Assembly: GCA_963768025.1 (NCBI GenBank) | Contig: CAVYGM010000019.1 | Coordinates: 62,001-126,000, forward strand | Direction of reading: 5' to 3' | Length of the DNA: 64,000 nucleotides | From: CAVYGM01 sp963768025 | Lineage (GTDB): Bacteria > Bacteroidota > Bacteroidia > Cytophagales > Spirosomataceae | Shown: positions 37,496-46,043 of the stretch, piece after piece | How the letters are laid out: each line of letters starts with the position of its first letter | Numbering within the stretch: the stretch's first letter is position 1 | Notes under the pieces: model-generated | Told to the model about the DNA's origin: nothing | The model's database searches: none | Seen by the model: the letters and a program-made list of their open reading frames with translations, nothing else | Made by a program: the position numbers and the translations under genes

Positions 37496-39709
37496 GTGAA
37501 ACAACTAACCTTCCTACTAGTACTCTTGACAACCTTCGTACACGCCCAACAGCAACGCCCCATTACGCTCGAAGAAATCTTTGGCACCAAATCCACTACC
37601 TTCACCGCCGAAACCGTGTCGGGCGTCAACTGGATGAAACAGGGCGGGTACTATACTTCGCTCCAACCGGGCAAAGTCATTAAATACAGCATCGCCACGG
37701 GCGAGGCCGTCGAAACGCTCTTCGATCAGAGCCAGATAACTATAACTGGTACTTCCAACAAAATCGATATAGAAGGCTACGAACTGAGCGCCGACGAGCG
37801 TAAGTTGCTACTCATCACCGACGAGGAACCCATCTACCGCCGCAGCTCCAAAGCCGATAACTACATCTATACCCTAGACACCAAAACGCTGACGAAGCTG
37901 TCAAAAAACGGCAAGCAGCAGTTCGCTACCTTCTCGCCCGATGGTACCAAAGTGGCCTTCGTTCGGGAAAATAACCTCTTCGTGACCGATTTGGCTACGG
38001 AAGAGGAACGGGCCATCACCACCGACGGCAAGTTCAACGAGATCATCAACGGCGGGGCCGACTGGGTGTACGAGGAAGAGTTTTCGATGTCGAAGGCCTT
38101 CGCGTGGTCGCCGGACGGCAAGCGAATCGCCTTTTACCGCTTTGACGAAAGCGCCGTGCCCGTGTACAACATGCAGACATGGGGCTCGCTGTATCCGGCC
38201 GATTACCGCTTCAAGTACCCCAAGGCCGGCGAAAAAAACGCCACCATCCAGATTCTGGTACACGACCTGGCCGCCCGCAAAAGCCGCCCCATGGACATGG
38301 GTACCGAAACCGACATGTACATCCCCCGCATGGAGTGGACCCAAAACCCTGAAGTACTCTCAGTGCGCCGCATGAACCGGCTGCAAAACCAACTGGACCT
38401 GTTGCATATCAATGCCATTTCGGGCTTGGCCAATGTAGTACTGACCGAAAAGGCCGATACCTACGTGGATATCAACTTTACCGACGACCTGAAATACCTG
38501 GCCAATGGTACGCAGTTTATTATTTCCAGCGAGCGCAGCGGCTACAAGCACCTCTACCTCTACGAAATGGACGGTACCCTGGTGCGGCAACTCACCTCCG
38601 GCGACTGGGAGGTGGCCGAGTTTCTGGGTGTGGATGAAGCAAAGAACATCCTTTACTTCACCTCCACGGAAGTGTCGCCCCTGGAAAGGCACTTTTACAG
38701 CCTGGACATCAACGCCCCCCGCCGCATCACCCGCCGCTATCAGGCACCTTCGCCCGTACGATTATCCAACAAACGGGGCATTAACCGCATTTTGCTCAGC
38801 CCCGATTTTCAGTACTACCTCGAGTACAACAGCTCCCTGGCGGCCGTACCCACGGTAGCCCTGCGCAAGGCCCCCACGGGCGAGGTGCTGCGCACGCCCG
38901 AAACCAATGCGAAGCTCAGCGCTACCCTGAACGAATACCGGGTGGTGAAGCCGGAGTTTTTTCAGTTTACTACCGGGCAGGGTACTTCACTCAACGGCTG
39001 GATGATGAAACCGGCCAATTTTGACGCCACCAAAAAGTACCCCGTGCTGATGTTTGTGTACGGCGGTCCCGGCTCCCAAACGGTAATCGATAGCTGGGGG
39101 GGCCGCGACTACTTCTGGCACCAAACCTTGGCCGACAAGGGGTACCTCATTGTCTCCATTGACAATCGGGGCACGGGAGCCCGCGGCAAGGTGTTCCGGA
39201 CGGTGACCTACGCGCAGATCGGCAAGCTGGAAGTACAGGATCAGATCGAAGGGGCTAAGTACCTGGGCGCCCTTCCTTACATAGACAAGGACCGCATCGG
39301 GATTTGGGGGTGGAGCTACGGCGGCTACATGTCTTCGCTGTGCATGACCGTCGGTGCCGACTACTTCAAGGCGGGCATTGCCGTGGCCCCCGTAACTTCC
39401 TGGCGGTTTTATGACTCCATCTACACCGAGCGCTACCTCAAACGTCCGCAGGACAACCCCTCCGGCTACGACGACAACTCGCCCATTACCCACGCCGCCA
39501 AGCTGAAAGGCAAGTTCCTCCTCATCCACGGCACCGGCGACGACAACGTGCACTTCCAGAACTCCGTTGAGTTTGTGGATGCCCTCGTAGAAGCCAACCG
39601 TGACTTCGAAAGCTTCTACTACCCCAACCGCGCGCATGGGTTGCGCGGCGGCAATACGCGGCTGCATTTGTACCGGAAGATGACGCAGTTTGTGGTGGAG
39701 AATTTGTAG
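37496..39709 (+). CDS. S9 family peptidase, dipeptidyl peptidase IV type
   Basis: Exported serine peptidase of 737 residues that removes X-Pro or X-Ala dipeptides. The start codon is GTG at 37496, giving the signal peptide MKQLTFLLVLLTTFVHA. The N-terminal beta-propeller (about residues 40-480) includes the DPP-IV active-site glutamates in DWVYEEEFSMSKAFAWSPDG. The alpha/beta hydrolase domain has the nucleophile serine in GIWGWSYGGYMSS (near 607), the aspartate in HGTGDDNVHFQNS (near 682) and the histidine in NRAHGLRGG (near 714). The length is typical. Periplasmic or outer-membrane location is expected. Confidence 0.95.
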   Translation: MKQLTFLLVLLTTFVHAQQQRPITLEEIFGTKSTTFTAETVSGVNWMKQGGYYTSLQPGKVIKYSIATGEAVETLFDQSQITITGTSNKIDIEGYELSADERKLLLITDEEPIYRRSSKADNYIYTLDTKTLTKLSKNGKQQFATFSPDGTKVAFVRENNLFVTDLATEEERAITTDGKFNEIINGGADWVYEEEFSMSKAFAWSPDGKRIAFYRFDESAVPVYNMQTWGSLYPADYRFKYPKAGEKNATIQILVHDLAARKSRPMDMGTETDMYIPRMEWTQNPEVLSVRRMNRLQNQLDLLHINAISGLANVVLTEKADTYVDINFTDDLKYLANGTQFIISSERSGYKHLYLYEMDGTLVRQLTSGDWEVAEFLGVDEAKNILYFTSTEVSPLERHFYSLDINAPRRITRRYQAPSPVRLSNKRGINRILLSPDFQYYLEYNSSLAAVPTVALRKAPTGEVLRTPETNAKLSATLNEYRVVKPEFFQFTTGQGTSLNGWMMKPANFDATKKYPVLMFVYGGPGSQTVIDSWGGRDYFWHQTLADKGYLIVSIDNRGTGARGKVFRTVTYAQIGKLEVQDQIEGAKYLGALPYIDKDRIGIWGWSYGGYMSSLCMTVGADYFKAGIAVAPVTSWRFYDSIYTERYLKRPQDNPSGYDDNSPITHAAKLKGKFLLIHGTGDDNVHFQNSVEFVDALVEANRDFESFYYPNRAHGLRGGNTRLHLYRKMTQFVVENL

Positions 39710-39726
39710 GTTTAGCTTTTTTGAAC

Positions 39727-39760
39727 CACGATTTGAATGAGTAGAAATATTCAAATCGTG
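39727..39760. terminator. Hairpin between the S9 peptidase and the HARE-HTH nuclease genes
   Basis: A perfect 12-bp inverted repeat (CACGATTTGAAT at 39727-39738, complement at 39749-39760) with a 10-base loop, beginning 17 bp after the peptidase stop. The T-tail is weak. Confidence 0.5.
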
Positions 39761-39810
39761 ATTTCTCGAACATATCTTCCCTACTTCCCTTTACACACCA
39801 TTTGAATTGT

Positions 39811-40740
39811 ATGACATTCCTTGAATTTGCAGAAAAAGTGCTTAGCGAAACGCAATCTCCGATGAAAACGGGAGAAATCTGGACATACGGAGTGGAGAGG
39901 GAATATGATAAAAGGCTAAATAGTTCTGGCAAAACACCATGGGCCACCTTGGCTGCCCAAATTTATGTTGATGTACGCGACAGCCCCAGCAGTATATTTT
40001 CCTCTACTGATACAAGGCCTAAAAAGTTTTATTTGAAGTCTTTTAAGAATATTGAAGATCTAATTGATCAGTCAGAGAAGGAGGAAATAAAAAAAGTAGA
40101 AACCGAAGAGAAGGACCTGAAAAAAAAGAGCTATTTAGAAAAAGAACTTCATTCCCTCCTATCCTATTACGCTTATTATTACTTGCGGTGTTACACCAAA
40201 ACCATCAATCACTCTAAATCCAATAAAAAAGAGTTTGGGGAGTGGGTTCATCCTGACATAGTTGGTTGCTATTTTTCTATTGAGGATTGGGCTACTGAGG
40301 TAAGCGAATTAAACAATACTATTAGTGGTCAATCTGTTAAAATATATTCATTTGAACTAAAAAGAAAGGTAACTTTTGCCAATTTAAGAGAGGTATTCTT
40401 TCAAACAGTTTCCAATTCAAGCTGGGCCAACGAGAGTTATCTTGTAACAGCCGAAATCGACAAAGACGATGAATTACTCAATGAGTTGAAGAGACTCTCA
40501 ACCTCGTTTGGAATAGGAGTCATCAAATTGGATATTCACGATCCTGATAATTCTGAAATTTTGTTCCCTTCAAGGTCAAGTGAGAGTCTAGATTGGGAAA
40601 CGATGAATAAGTTGACTATGAACAAAGATTTCACAGAATTCTTAAAGAGGGTCAACAACGACCTTAAAAGCAGAGAGATACGAAAGGAGTGGTATGATTC
40701 TGTTTTGGAAAAGGATAAACTTGTTGAAAAGTTTAAATAG
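39811..40740 (+). CDS. HARE-HTH domain protein with a PD-(D/E)XK nuclease-like C-terminus (HrgA-like, probable defence gene)
   Basis: Cytoplasmic protein of 309 residues. Residues 1-76 form a HARE-HTH domain (MTFLEFAEKVLSETQSPMKT, then TPWATLAAQIYVDVR and KKFYLK), a winged helix found in restriction and chromatin-linked proteins. A lysine/glutamate-rich coiled linker (80-112) leads to an alpha/beta domain with HPDIVGCYF (PD at 148-149) and IYSFELKRKVTF (E182, K184). The spacing fits a PD-(D/E)XK nuclease site, as in HrgA/COG2958-type proteins. The gene is clearly more AT-rich than both neighbours and uses A/T-ending codons, a sign of recent transfer. No methyltransferase partner lies beside it. 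ATG at 39811 is preferred over TTG at 39802. Confidence 0.75.
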   Translation: MTFLEFAEKVLSETQSPMKTGEIWTYGVEREYDKRLNSSGKTPWATLAAQIYVDVRDSPSSIFSSTDTRPKKFYLKSFKNIEDLIDQSEKEEIKKVETEEKDLKKKSYLEKELHSLLSYYAYYYLRCYTKTINHSKSNKKEFGEWVHPDIVGCYFSIEDWATEVSELNNTISGQSVKIYSFELKRKVTFANLREVFFQTVSNSSWANESYLVTAEIDKDDELLNELKRLSTSFGIGVIKLDIHDPDNSEILFPSRSSESLDWETMNKLTMNKDFTEFLKRVNNDLKSREIRKEWYDSVLEKDKLVEKFK

Positions 40741-40778
40741 AGATTTCCATTGTCTATTTAAACTTGAAGAGTAAGGAA

Positions 40779-41537
40779 CTAGCCCCCCACCGCCAGTCGC
40801 TTCGGCTTTACCTTTTCCAACAGTTTCTCAAACTGTTTCTTCTCCCTGGTTTCGAGATGAGCCTGGCTTTCTGCGGTCTGAGAGGAAGAAGTATTTTCGG
40901 CCAGGTAGGCTAAGGCTTCGTGCGTATCGTGCCAGTTGCCAGCTTTGGCCTGTAAGGTATCCAGGTAGCGGGCATCCAGCTTGATGGATTTCCGTATTTT
41001 TTTGGGTAGAGCCTTGTAGAGGTACAGGACGTTTTTGAGCTGCTTCCGAAACTTGTGCGCATGGCTACGGTCTTCCGGTTCTATATCCTGCTTTGCTTTT
41101 TTGATCCGTTGCTTGAAGTACTTTTTCACCGTTTTTTCGCCCAGCTTTTCAACGGGGAGCGTTATACCCTCCCGCGTTTCCGATACGTACCCCAGGTAGT
41201 GTCCGACGTGGCTGGTAAATGACGCTTTGTGTTTGTTTTTCTGGTCTTGCAGGGTGCTGATGTATTCCGCCGACGCATTTGCATTTTCCAGAAGCTCGAT
41301 GTGCAGCTGAAGATCCCGCAAGGTTCCGGCTCTTTGAAATACCGTTCTCAGCGGATCCAGGTCGTACTCACGGCCGTACTTCTTTCGAATGAAGCGAAGA
41401 ATGGCTCTGATTTTTTTGATATCCACCCGCATTCGGTGCAGCCGTTTGGGTTTGTTATCCGCCTTGTAGGCCAGCAGGTTTTGCTCCACGGAGTCAAAGC
41501 GCGTATCAAGGTAGGTAGTCAGTACGGTGGTTTTCAT
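40779..41537 (-). CDS. CHAD domain protein
   Basis: Helical protein of 252 residues rich in lysine, arginine and histidine. The CHAD signature is visible in LHRMRVDIKKIRAILRFI, GTLRDLQLHIELLE, SHAHKFRKQLKNVLYLYKA and ARYLDTLQAKAGNWHDTHEA. CHAD domains bind inorganic polyphosphate through conserved histidines and basic residues. In this case no CYTH (triphosphatase) domain is fused or adjacent. It is cytoplasmic. Role in polyphosphate granules is inferred from the family. Confidence 0.9.
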   Translation of the reverse strand: MKTTVLTTYLDTRFDSVEQNLLAYKADNKPKRLHRMRVDIKKIRAILRFIRKKYGREYDLDPLRTVFQRAGTLRDLQLHIELLENANASAEYISTLQDQKNKHKASFTSHVGHYLGYVSETREGITLPVEKLGEKTVKKYFKQRIKKAKQDIEPEDRSHAHKFRKQLKNVLYLYKALPKKIRKSIKLDARYLDTLQAKAGNWHDTHEALAYLAENTSSSQTAESQAHLETREKKQFEKLLEKVKPKRLAVGG

Positions 41538-41631
41538 ACGGTGGCGGAGTATGGTTCACCACCAAATTAGCAAAGTCAGTCTAACTTTTCAAATAAGAGG
41601 TGTTCACTTGGCGTCGATAATGCCAACCGAC

Positions 41632-41668
41632 AAACAAAAAAAAGACCGCCCCACGTATGCGGCGATCT
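41632..41668 (-). terminator. Terminator after the fasciclin gene
   Basis: On the minus strand, AGATCGCC pairs with GGCGGTCT (one G-T wobble) and is followed by eight or more T. It begins 29 bp after the fasciclin stop codon. Confidence 0.8.
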
Positions 41669-41696
41669 TCGGGATCTATGTATAGGTATGAAGGAA

Positions 41697-42266
41697 CTAC
41701 TTGGGCATTACCACCGAGTCGATAGCGTGGATAATTCCGTTGGAGGCCGCTACGTCGGGCATCACCACCAAGGCGGTGGCACCGTTAGCGTCGGTTAACA
41801 TAACCTTACCATCTTTCAGGCTCAGTTCAATGCTACCTCCTTGCACGGTCGACACTGTAAACTTACCATTGTTGGTATTGATGGCTTCCACTACGGCAGC
41901 AGCATCATACTTTCCGGATACCACGTGGTAGGTCAGGATAGAGGACAGTTTTTCTTTGTTCTCAGGTTTAACCAATTCGTCCACCGTTCCGGCGGGTAGC
42001 TTGGCAAAGGCATCATTGGTGGGGGCAAAAACCGTGAAGGGACCTTCTCCGCTTAGGGTTCCACCCAAATCGGCAGCCGTTACGGCCGTCACCAGGGTAC
42101 TGAAATTTTCGTTACCCGAGGCTACTCCCACTATCGTAGGGGTTTCTACGGTTTCTACGGCGGCCGTCGTAGTGGTATCTGCAACTTCTTCGGTTTTCTG
42201 GTTTCCTCCGCAAGAGAACATAAAGGCTGATAGAGCGAGGGCGGTACACGTTTTTAGTAAGCTCAT
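41697..42266 (-). CDS. Fasciclin (FAS1) domain lipoprotein
   Basis: Surface lipoprotein of 189 residues. The signal MSLLKTCTALALSAFMFSC has lipobox FMFSC, then an acidic threonine-rich linker (EEVADTTTTAAVETVE). A single FAS1 domain (about 50-189) shows the two conserved boxes FTVFAPTNDAFAKLP (H1) and NGIIHAIDSVVMP (H2), with ILTYHVVSGKYD between. FAS1 domains mediate adhesion or small-ligand binding. It is monocistronic, with a candidate promoter at 42376-42411 and a terminator downstream. Confidence 0.93.
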   Translation of the reverse strand: MSLLKTCTALALSAFMFSCGGNQKTEEVADTTTTAAVETVETPTIVGVASGNENFSTLVTAVTAADLGGTLSGEGPFTVFAPTNDAFAKLPAGTVDELVKPENKEKLSSILTYHVVSGKYDAAAVVEAINTNNGKFTVSTVQGGSIELSLKDGKVMLTDANGATALVVMPDVAASNGIIHAIDSVVMPK

Positions 42267-42375
42267 GTTGTTTGGGTGTTAATTGGGTTCGTGTTTGTGA
42301 TGAGATACACTTTGTATCAGGTATCATAACTCTCCCTTATTTGATTTTGTTTAATTTTTATAAATAAATGTTAAA

Positions 42376-42411
42376 CAAAAATACCTTTTACCGTTTAGTT
42401 TGTTCTCCAAA
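42376..42411 (-). promoter_or_regulatory. Candidate promoter of the fasciclin gene
   Basis: Read on the minus strand, TATTTTTG (42383-42376) matches TAnnTTTG and TTTG (42411-42408) could be the -33 box, 24 bases upstream, slightly long. It lies in the 321-bp divergent gap (42267-42587) before the MFS gene. I see nothing else in that gap. Confidence 0.35.
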
Positions 42412-42587
42412 AGCCTTTTTATATATTCCTTACCCAAGTACCTAAACTCCATGTGTTTTTGTGGTACACTAGTCCAAAGGGAATTATACCTCTGCTTCCG
42501 TTTACACAAACGCAGCCCGCCTTTTTCACTACCTGGCACGTATTTATAAGTCCCTTTCCGGATATTTGCATCAAAATTCAGAAAGGC

Positions 42588-43748
42588 ATGGAGCAACGGA
42601 ACACACAGCGGGTATTTCTCAGCGTTTTCTTTTTCATATCGGGTTTCGTATTTTCTACCTGGGCCTCCCGCATCCCCACCATCAAGACCTTCTACGGCTT
42701 TAATGAAGCCCAAATGGGTACGGTGCTGCTGGCTATGCCCATCAGTTCGCTCATCGGGCTTCCCATATCGGGTTGGCTGATTGGTCGTTTTGACAGCCGT
42801 GTTCCGCTCACGGCAGCTTTTGCGCTTAACTCCGTCGCGCTTCTCTTCATTGGTCTGGCTACCTCCCTGGTTAGCCTTATTGTGGCCATCAGCGTGTTTT
42901 CCTTCACCATGCGTATTTTCAGCGTATCGGCCAACACGCAGGCAATTTCTCTGCAAAAACTCTTCGAAAAGAAAATCCTCGGGGCCATGCATGGCCTGTG
43001 GAGCGCTGGGGGCATTGCCGGGGTGGGCTTCTGTACCCTGATGGTGGCCAATGCCGTTTCCATCGAGGTACACCTGGCGTTGGTGGCGGCCCTAAGTTTG
43101 GGCGTTACACTCCTGTCCTTCAATTCCCTCATGAAGAAGGACCGGAGCAGCGAGGGCAACAAACTCATTCTGGGAAAACCCGACCCCTACATCCTGTACC
43201 TGGGCATCCTCATCTTTTTTGCGGCGGTGTGCGAAGGGGGTATGTTTGATTGGAGCGGCATCTTTTTCCGCGAAGTACTACATGTTCGTATTTTCACCTA
43301 CGGGTACCTCACGTTCATGACCTGCATGACCCTCTCTCGATTTTTCTCCGACCGGATCATTGATCGGTTGGGTATGCAAACTACCTATCTGCTCAGTTCG
43401 GTTTTGGTGATAGCCGGCATTGGACTAGCCGTACTTCTTCCTACCTTCTGGACTACCCTGCTCGGTTTTTCATTAACCGGCCTCGGTACCGCCGCCATCG
43501 TACCCATGACATACGCGCTGGCCGGAGGGTCAAAAAAATACTCTCCTGGCATGGCCATTTCCATCGTAGCTACCTATGCCACCCTGGGTATGCTGGCTGG
43601 TCCACCGCTGATCGGGTACCTGGCGCACGCGGTGGGGCTTCGGTATTCGTTCCTGGCTTTCGCCTTTTCCGGACTGGTGTTTATTCCCGTCACGCGGCTT
43701 TTCTTCCGGTACCAGCGCGAGGTAGAACAGCCCGAAGTAGCGGCTTAA
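42588..43748 (+). CDS. MFS transporter (fucose permease/YbjJ-like)
   Basis: Inner-membrane carrier of 386 residues with 12 predicted hydrophobic helices. The first half has VFFFISGFVFSTWASRIP, the MFS A-motif-like loop GWLIGRFDSRVPL and a central hinge around KLILGKPDPYILYL. The pattern STWASRIPTIK near the N-terminus and MFDWSGIFFREVL in the middle are typical of the YbjJ/FucP-like subgroup. The substrate is unknown. The ATG at 42588 starts just before the first helix. GH3-type gene follows after 75 bp on the same strand, possibly co-transcribed. Confidence 0.85.
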   Translation: MEQRNTQRVFLSVFFFISGFVFSTWASRIPTIKTFYGFNEAQMGTVLLAMPISSLIGLPISGWLIGRFDSRVPLTAAFALNSVALLFIGLATSLVSLIVAISVFSFTMRIFSVSANTQAISLQKLFEKKILGAMHGLWSAGGIAGVGFCTLMVANAVSIEVHLALVAALSLGVTLLSFNSLMKKDRSSEGNKLILGKPDPYILYLGILIFFAAVCEGGMFDWSGIFFREVLHVRIFTYGYLTFMTCMTLSRFFSDRIIDRLGMQTTYLLSSVLVIAGIGLAVLLPTFWTTLLGFSLTGLGTAAIVPMTYALAGGSKKYSPGMAISIVATYATLGMLAGPPLIGYLAHAVGLRYSFLAFAFSGLVFIPVTRLFFRYQREVEQPEVAA

Positions 43749-43823
43749 AAGGGATAGATCGAACCGAATAGGCACGCTTTTTTTAATCCCCGGATAGTAT
43801 CACATCTAAATCGTACGATCCTT

Positions 43824-45353
43824 ATGCCCTTTATAGGTAACCTGATAAAAAAAGCCATCGACCTCGGCGAGGCACTTACCAGCTACGAGTCCCCCGTGGA
43901 TGAGCAGCAAAAAATACTCAAACACCTGCTCGAAGAAGCCAAAGATACCGCCTTCGGCAGGCACTACAATTTTGAAGAAATCCTGGAAAGTGAAAACCTG
44001 TTTCAGGCCTTCGCCAGCCGTGTGCCTACCCACGACTATGACAAAATCAACACTGAATGGTGGCACCGCACGCTGGCGGGTGAAGCGGATGTTACCTGGC
44101 CCGGCAAGCCTCGCTTTTTTGCGGTAAGTTCGGGCACCACTAGTTCCAGTAAGCACATTCCGGTCACGGACGACATGCTCTCGGCCATCCGCCGGTCAGG
44201 TATTGGACAGATACTGGCGCTATCGGAGTTTGATATGCCGCCGGAGTTTTTTGAAAAAGAAATTTTGATGCTCGGTTCCAGTACCGGGTTGAAGGAAGTA
44301 AATGGGCACAAGGAGGGCGAAATCAGCGGCATTAGTGCCAGCAATATTCCCGGTTGGTTTGAATTTTACTACAAACCCGGCAAGGAGATCGCCTCCATCA
44401 GCGACTGGGATGAGCGCGTGGAGCGCATTGCGCGCGAAGCGCACAACTGGGACATTGGCAGCCTGTCGGGGATCCCTTCCTGGGTGGAACTGATGCTGAA
44501 GAAGGTTATTGAGGTAAATAATCTTACGACGATTCACGACATCTGGCCTAACCTGATGGTGTACACTTCGGGAGGCGTGGCGCTGGAACCCTACATCAAA
44601 AGTTTGAATAAACTCATGGCCCGGCCATTGATCTATATTGATACCTACCTGGCTTCGGAGGGTTTTCTGGCGTTCCAGGCCCGGCCCGACACCAAGGCCA
44701 TGAAACTGGTGCTAAACAACGGCATCTACTTCGAGTTTGTACCCTTTCAGGAGCGATTCATGGCCGAAGACGGTACCATACGGCCCGAAGCACCCGTACT
44801 GAATAGCAAGGAAGTGACCGAAGGTGTGGACTACGTTCTGCTTATCTCGACCGTCGCCGGAGCCTGGCGGTACATGATCGGCGATACCGTGCAGTTTACC
44901 GACGTGGAACGGGGCGAGATCATCATCAGTGGTCGTACCAAGTTTTATCTTAATGTAGTAGGTGAGCAGCTACCCGTCAATAAAATGACGGATGCCGTGC
45001 AGCAGGTGAGTGACAAAACCGGCTTGGACATAAAGGAGTTTACCGTAGCGGCCGTGCGGCGCGAGGACGGAGAATACATCAATCGCTGGTACCTGGGAAG
45101 TGATGACCCGTGCACGGAGCCGGACGGTATTGCGCCTATGCTCGATGAACTACTGCGGGCTTCCAACAAGAACTACGACGTAGCCCGCACTAAAGCCCTC
45201 AAAGGGGTGGAGGCGCACGTGGTGCCCACGCAGTTTTTTCACGATTGGAACCAGCATACCAAGCACAAAGGTGGGCAGGTCAAAATGCCCAAAGTGATGA
45301 AAGAAGAGGCTTTCGTAGAATTTGAGCAGTTTATCAAGCAACATACCCTATGA
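43824..45353 (+). CDS. GH3 auxin-responsive-promoter family adenylating enzyme
   Basis: Cytoplasmic protein of 509 residues of the ANL-type acyl-adenylate superfamily. The ATP-binding P-loop is FFAVSSGTTSSSKHIPVTD (about residues 95-113). The middle contains GSLSGIPSWVELMLKK and TYLASEGFLAFQARP. The second ATP motif WRYMIGDTVQFTD and the hinge region ISGRTKFYLNVVGEQLP follow. In plants, GH3 enzymes link amino acids to auxin or jasmonate. The bacterial members conjugate unknown carboxylates. No obvious pathway partner besides the upstream MFS carrier. Confidence 0.92.
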   Translation: MPFIGNLIKKAIDLGEALTSYESPVDEQQKILKHLLEEAKDTAFGRHYNFEEILESENLFQAFASRVPTHDYDKINTEWWHRTLAGEADVTWPGKPRFFAVSSGTTSSSKHIPVTDDMLSAIRRSGIGQILALSEFDMPPEFFEKEILMLGSSTGLKEVNGHKEGEISGISASNIPGWFEFYYKPGKEIASISDWDERVERIAREAHNWDIGSLSGIPSWVELMLKKVIEVNNLTTIHDIWPNLMVYTSGGVALEPYIKSLNKLMARPLIYIDTYLASEGFLAFQARPDTKAMKLVLNNGIYFEFVPFQERFMAEDGTIRPEAPVLNSKEVTEGVDYVLLISTVAGAWRYMIGDTVQFTDVERGEIIISGRTKFYLNVVGEQLPVNKMTDAVQQVSDKTGLDIKEFTVAAVRREDGEYINRWYLGSDDPCTEPDGIAPMLDELLRASNKNYDVARTKALKGVEAHVVPTQFFHDWNQHTKHKGGQVKMPKVMKEEAFVEFEQFIKQHTL

Positions 45354-45364
45354 GGTACCTACGT

Positions 45365-45967
45365 TCATTTTAATTTCGATTCGTATTCCTCAATCAGCAG
45401 TAAGGCATCTTCCGGCGACAGATACAGTCGTCGGATTTTGTTTTTGTAGCGCTCAGGCAGATAGGTATGATCCAGGATAAAATTCTTGGTAGCCATTATT
45501 TTCTTGCCCAATCCGTGACTGATCGCAAATGAATCGGCGGTTCGTTCCGCCCGCATGAGATAGCGGTTGGACAGAAGGTACCCTATGCCAAAACGGGCCA
45601 TTTCCCAAAAATTCCGTTCCTGATAATCCATCACGTGCCCCAACTCGTGCCCGATCCACCCGATGAGCACGTTCTGGGGGATGGTCTCAATCGGTAGTAC
45701 ATCGGGTCCCCCCTTGAAGTACCGGCTGATCCGAATCACATAGCTGCGCTTTTTGCCAGGGGTAAAATAGGATCTAAACTCCGGCTGCGCCTGCATCACG
45801 GATTTTTTGATGTAGGGCTCCACCAGTACAAATTCGATGCAGGTAGGGTACAGTTCAGGGTAGTACGACAGCGCCATCAGGATTTCTTCCCGCAATAGGG
45901 CAGGAAAAACTTTGTTATGACCAAATCTATCGAGGGTATCTGCGGGATGCTTATCTTGGTAACTCAT
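45365..45967 (-). CDS. HExxH zinc-metallopeptidase-like protein
   Basis: Soluble protein of 200 residues with an HELGHVMDYQ motif (zincin HExxH) in the middle, preceded by RISRYFKGGPDVLPIE and followed by MRAERTADSFAISHGLG, whose glutamate in AERTADSFA fits the third zinc ligand and resembles M48-type ExxxD. No signal peptide or membrane span is visible from the ATG at 45967. The frame is open further upstream into the neighbouring esterase gene, so a slightly longer form is possible. Physiological substrate unknown. Confidence 0.7.
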   Translation of the reverse strand: MSYQDKHPADTLDRFGHNKVFPALLREEILMALSYYPELYPTCIEFVLVEPYIKKSVMQAQPEFRSYFTPGKKRSYVIRISRYFKGGPDVLPIETIPQNVLIGWIGHELGHVMDYQERNFWEMARFGIGYLLSNRYLMRAERTADSFAISHGLGKKIMATKNFILDHTYLPERYKNKIRRLYLSPEDALLLIEEYESKLK

Positions 45968-46043
45968 TTTTACTAAACGCTCCGCCCGAAAAAAAGGTTT
46001 GATTCCCAGCCCGATTTTGGGGTACCCTATCCAACCATATTCC

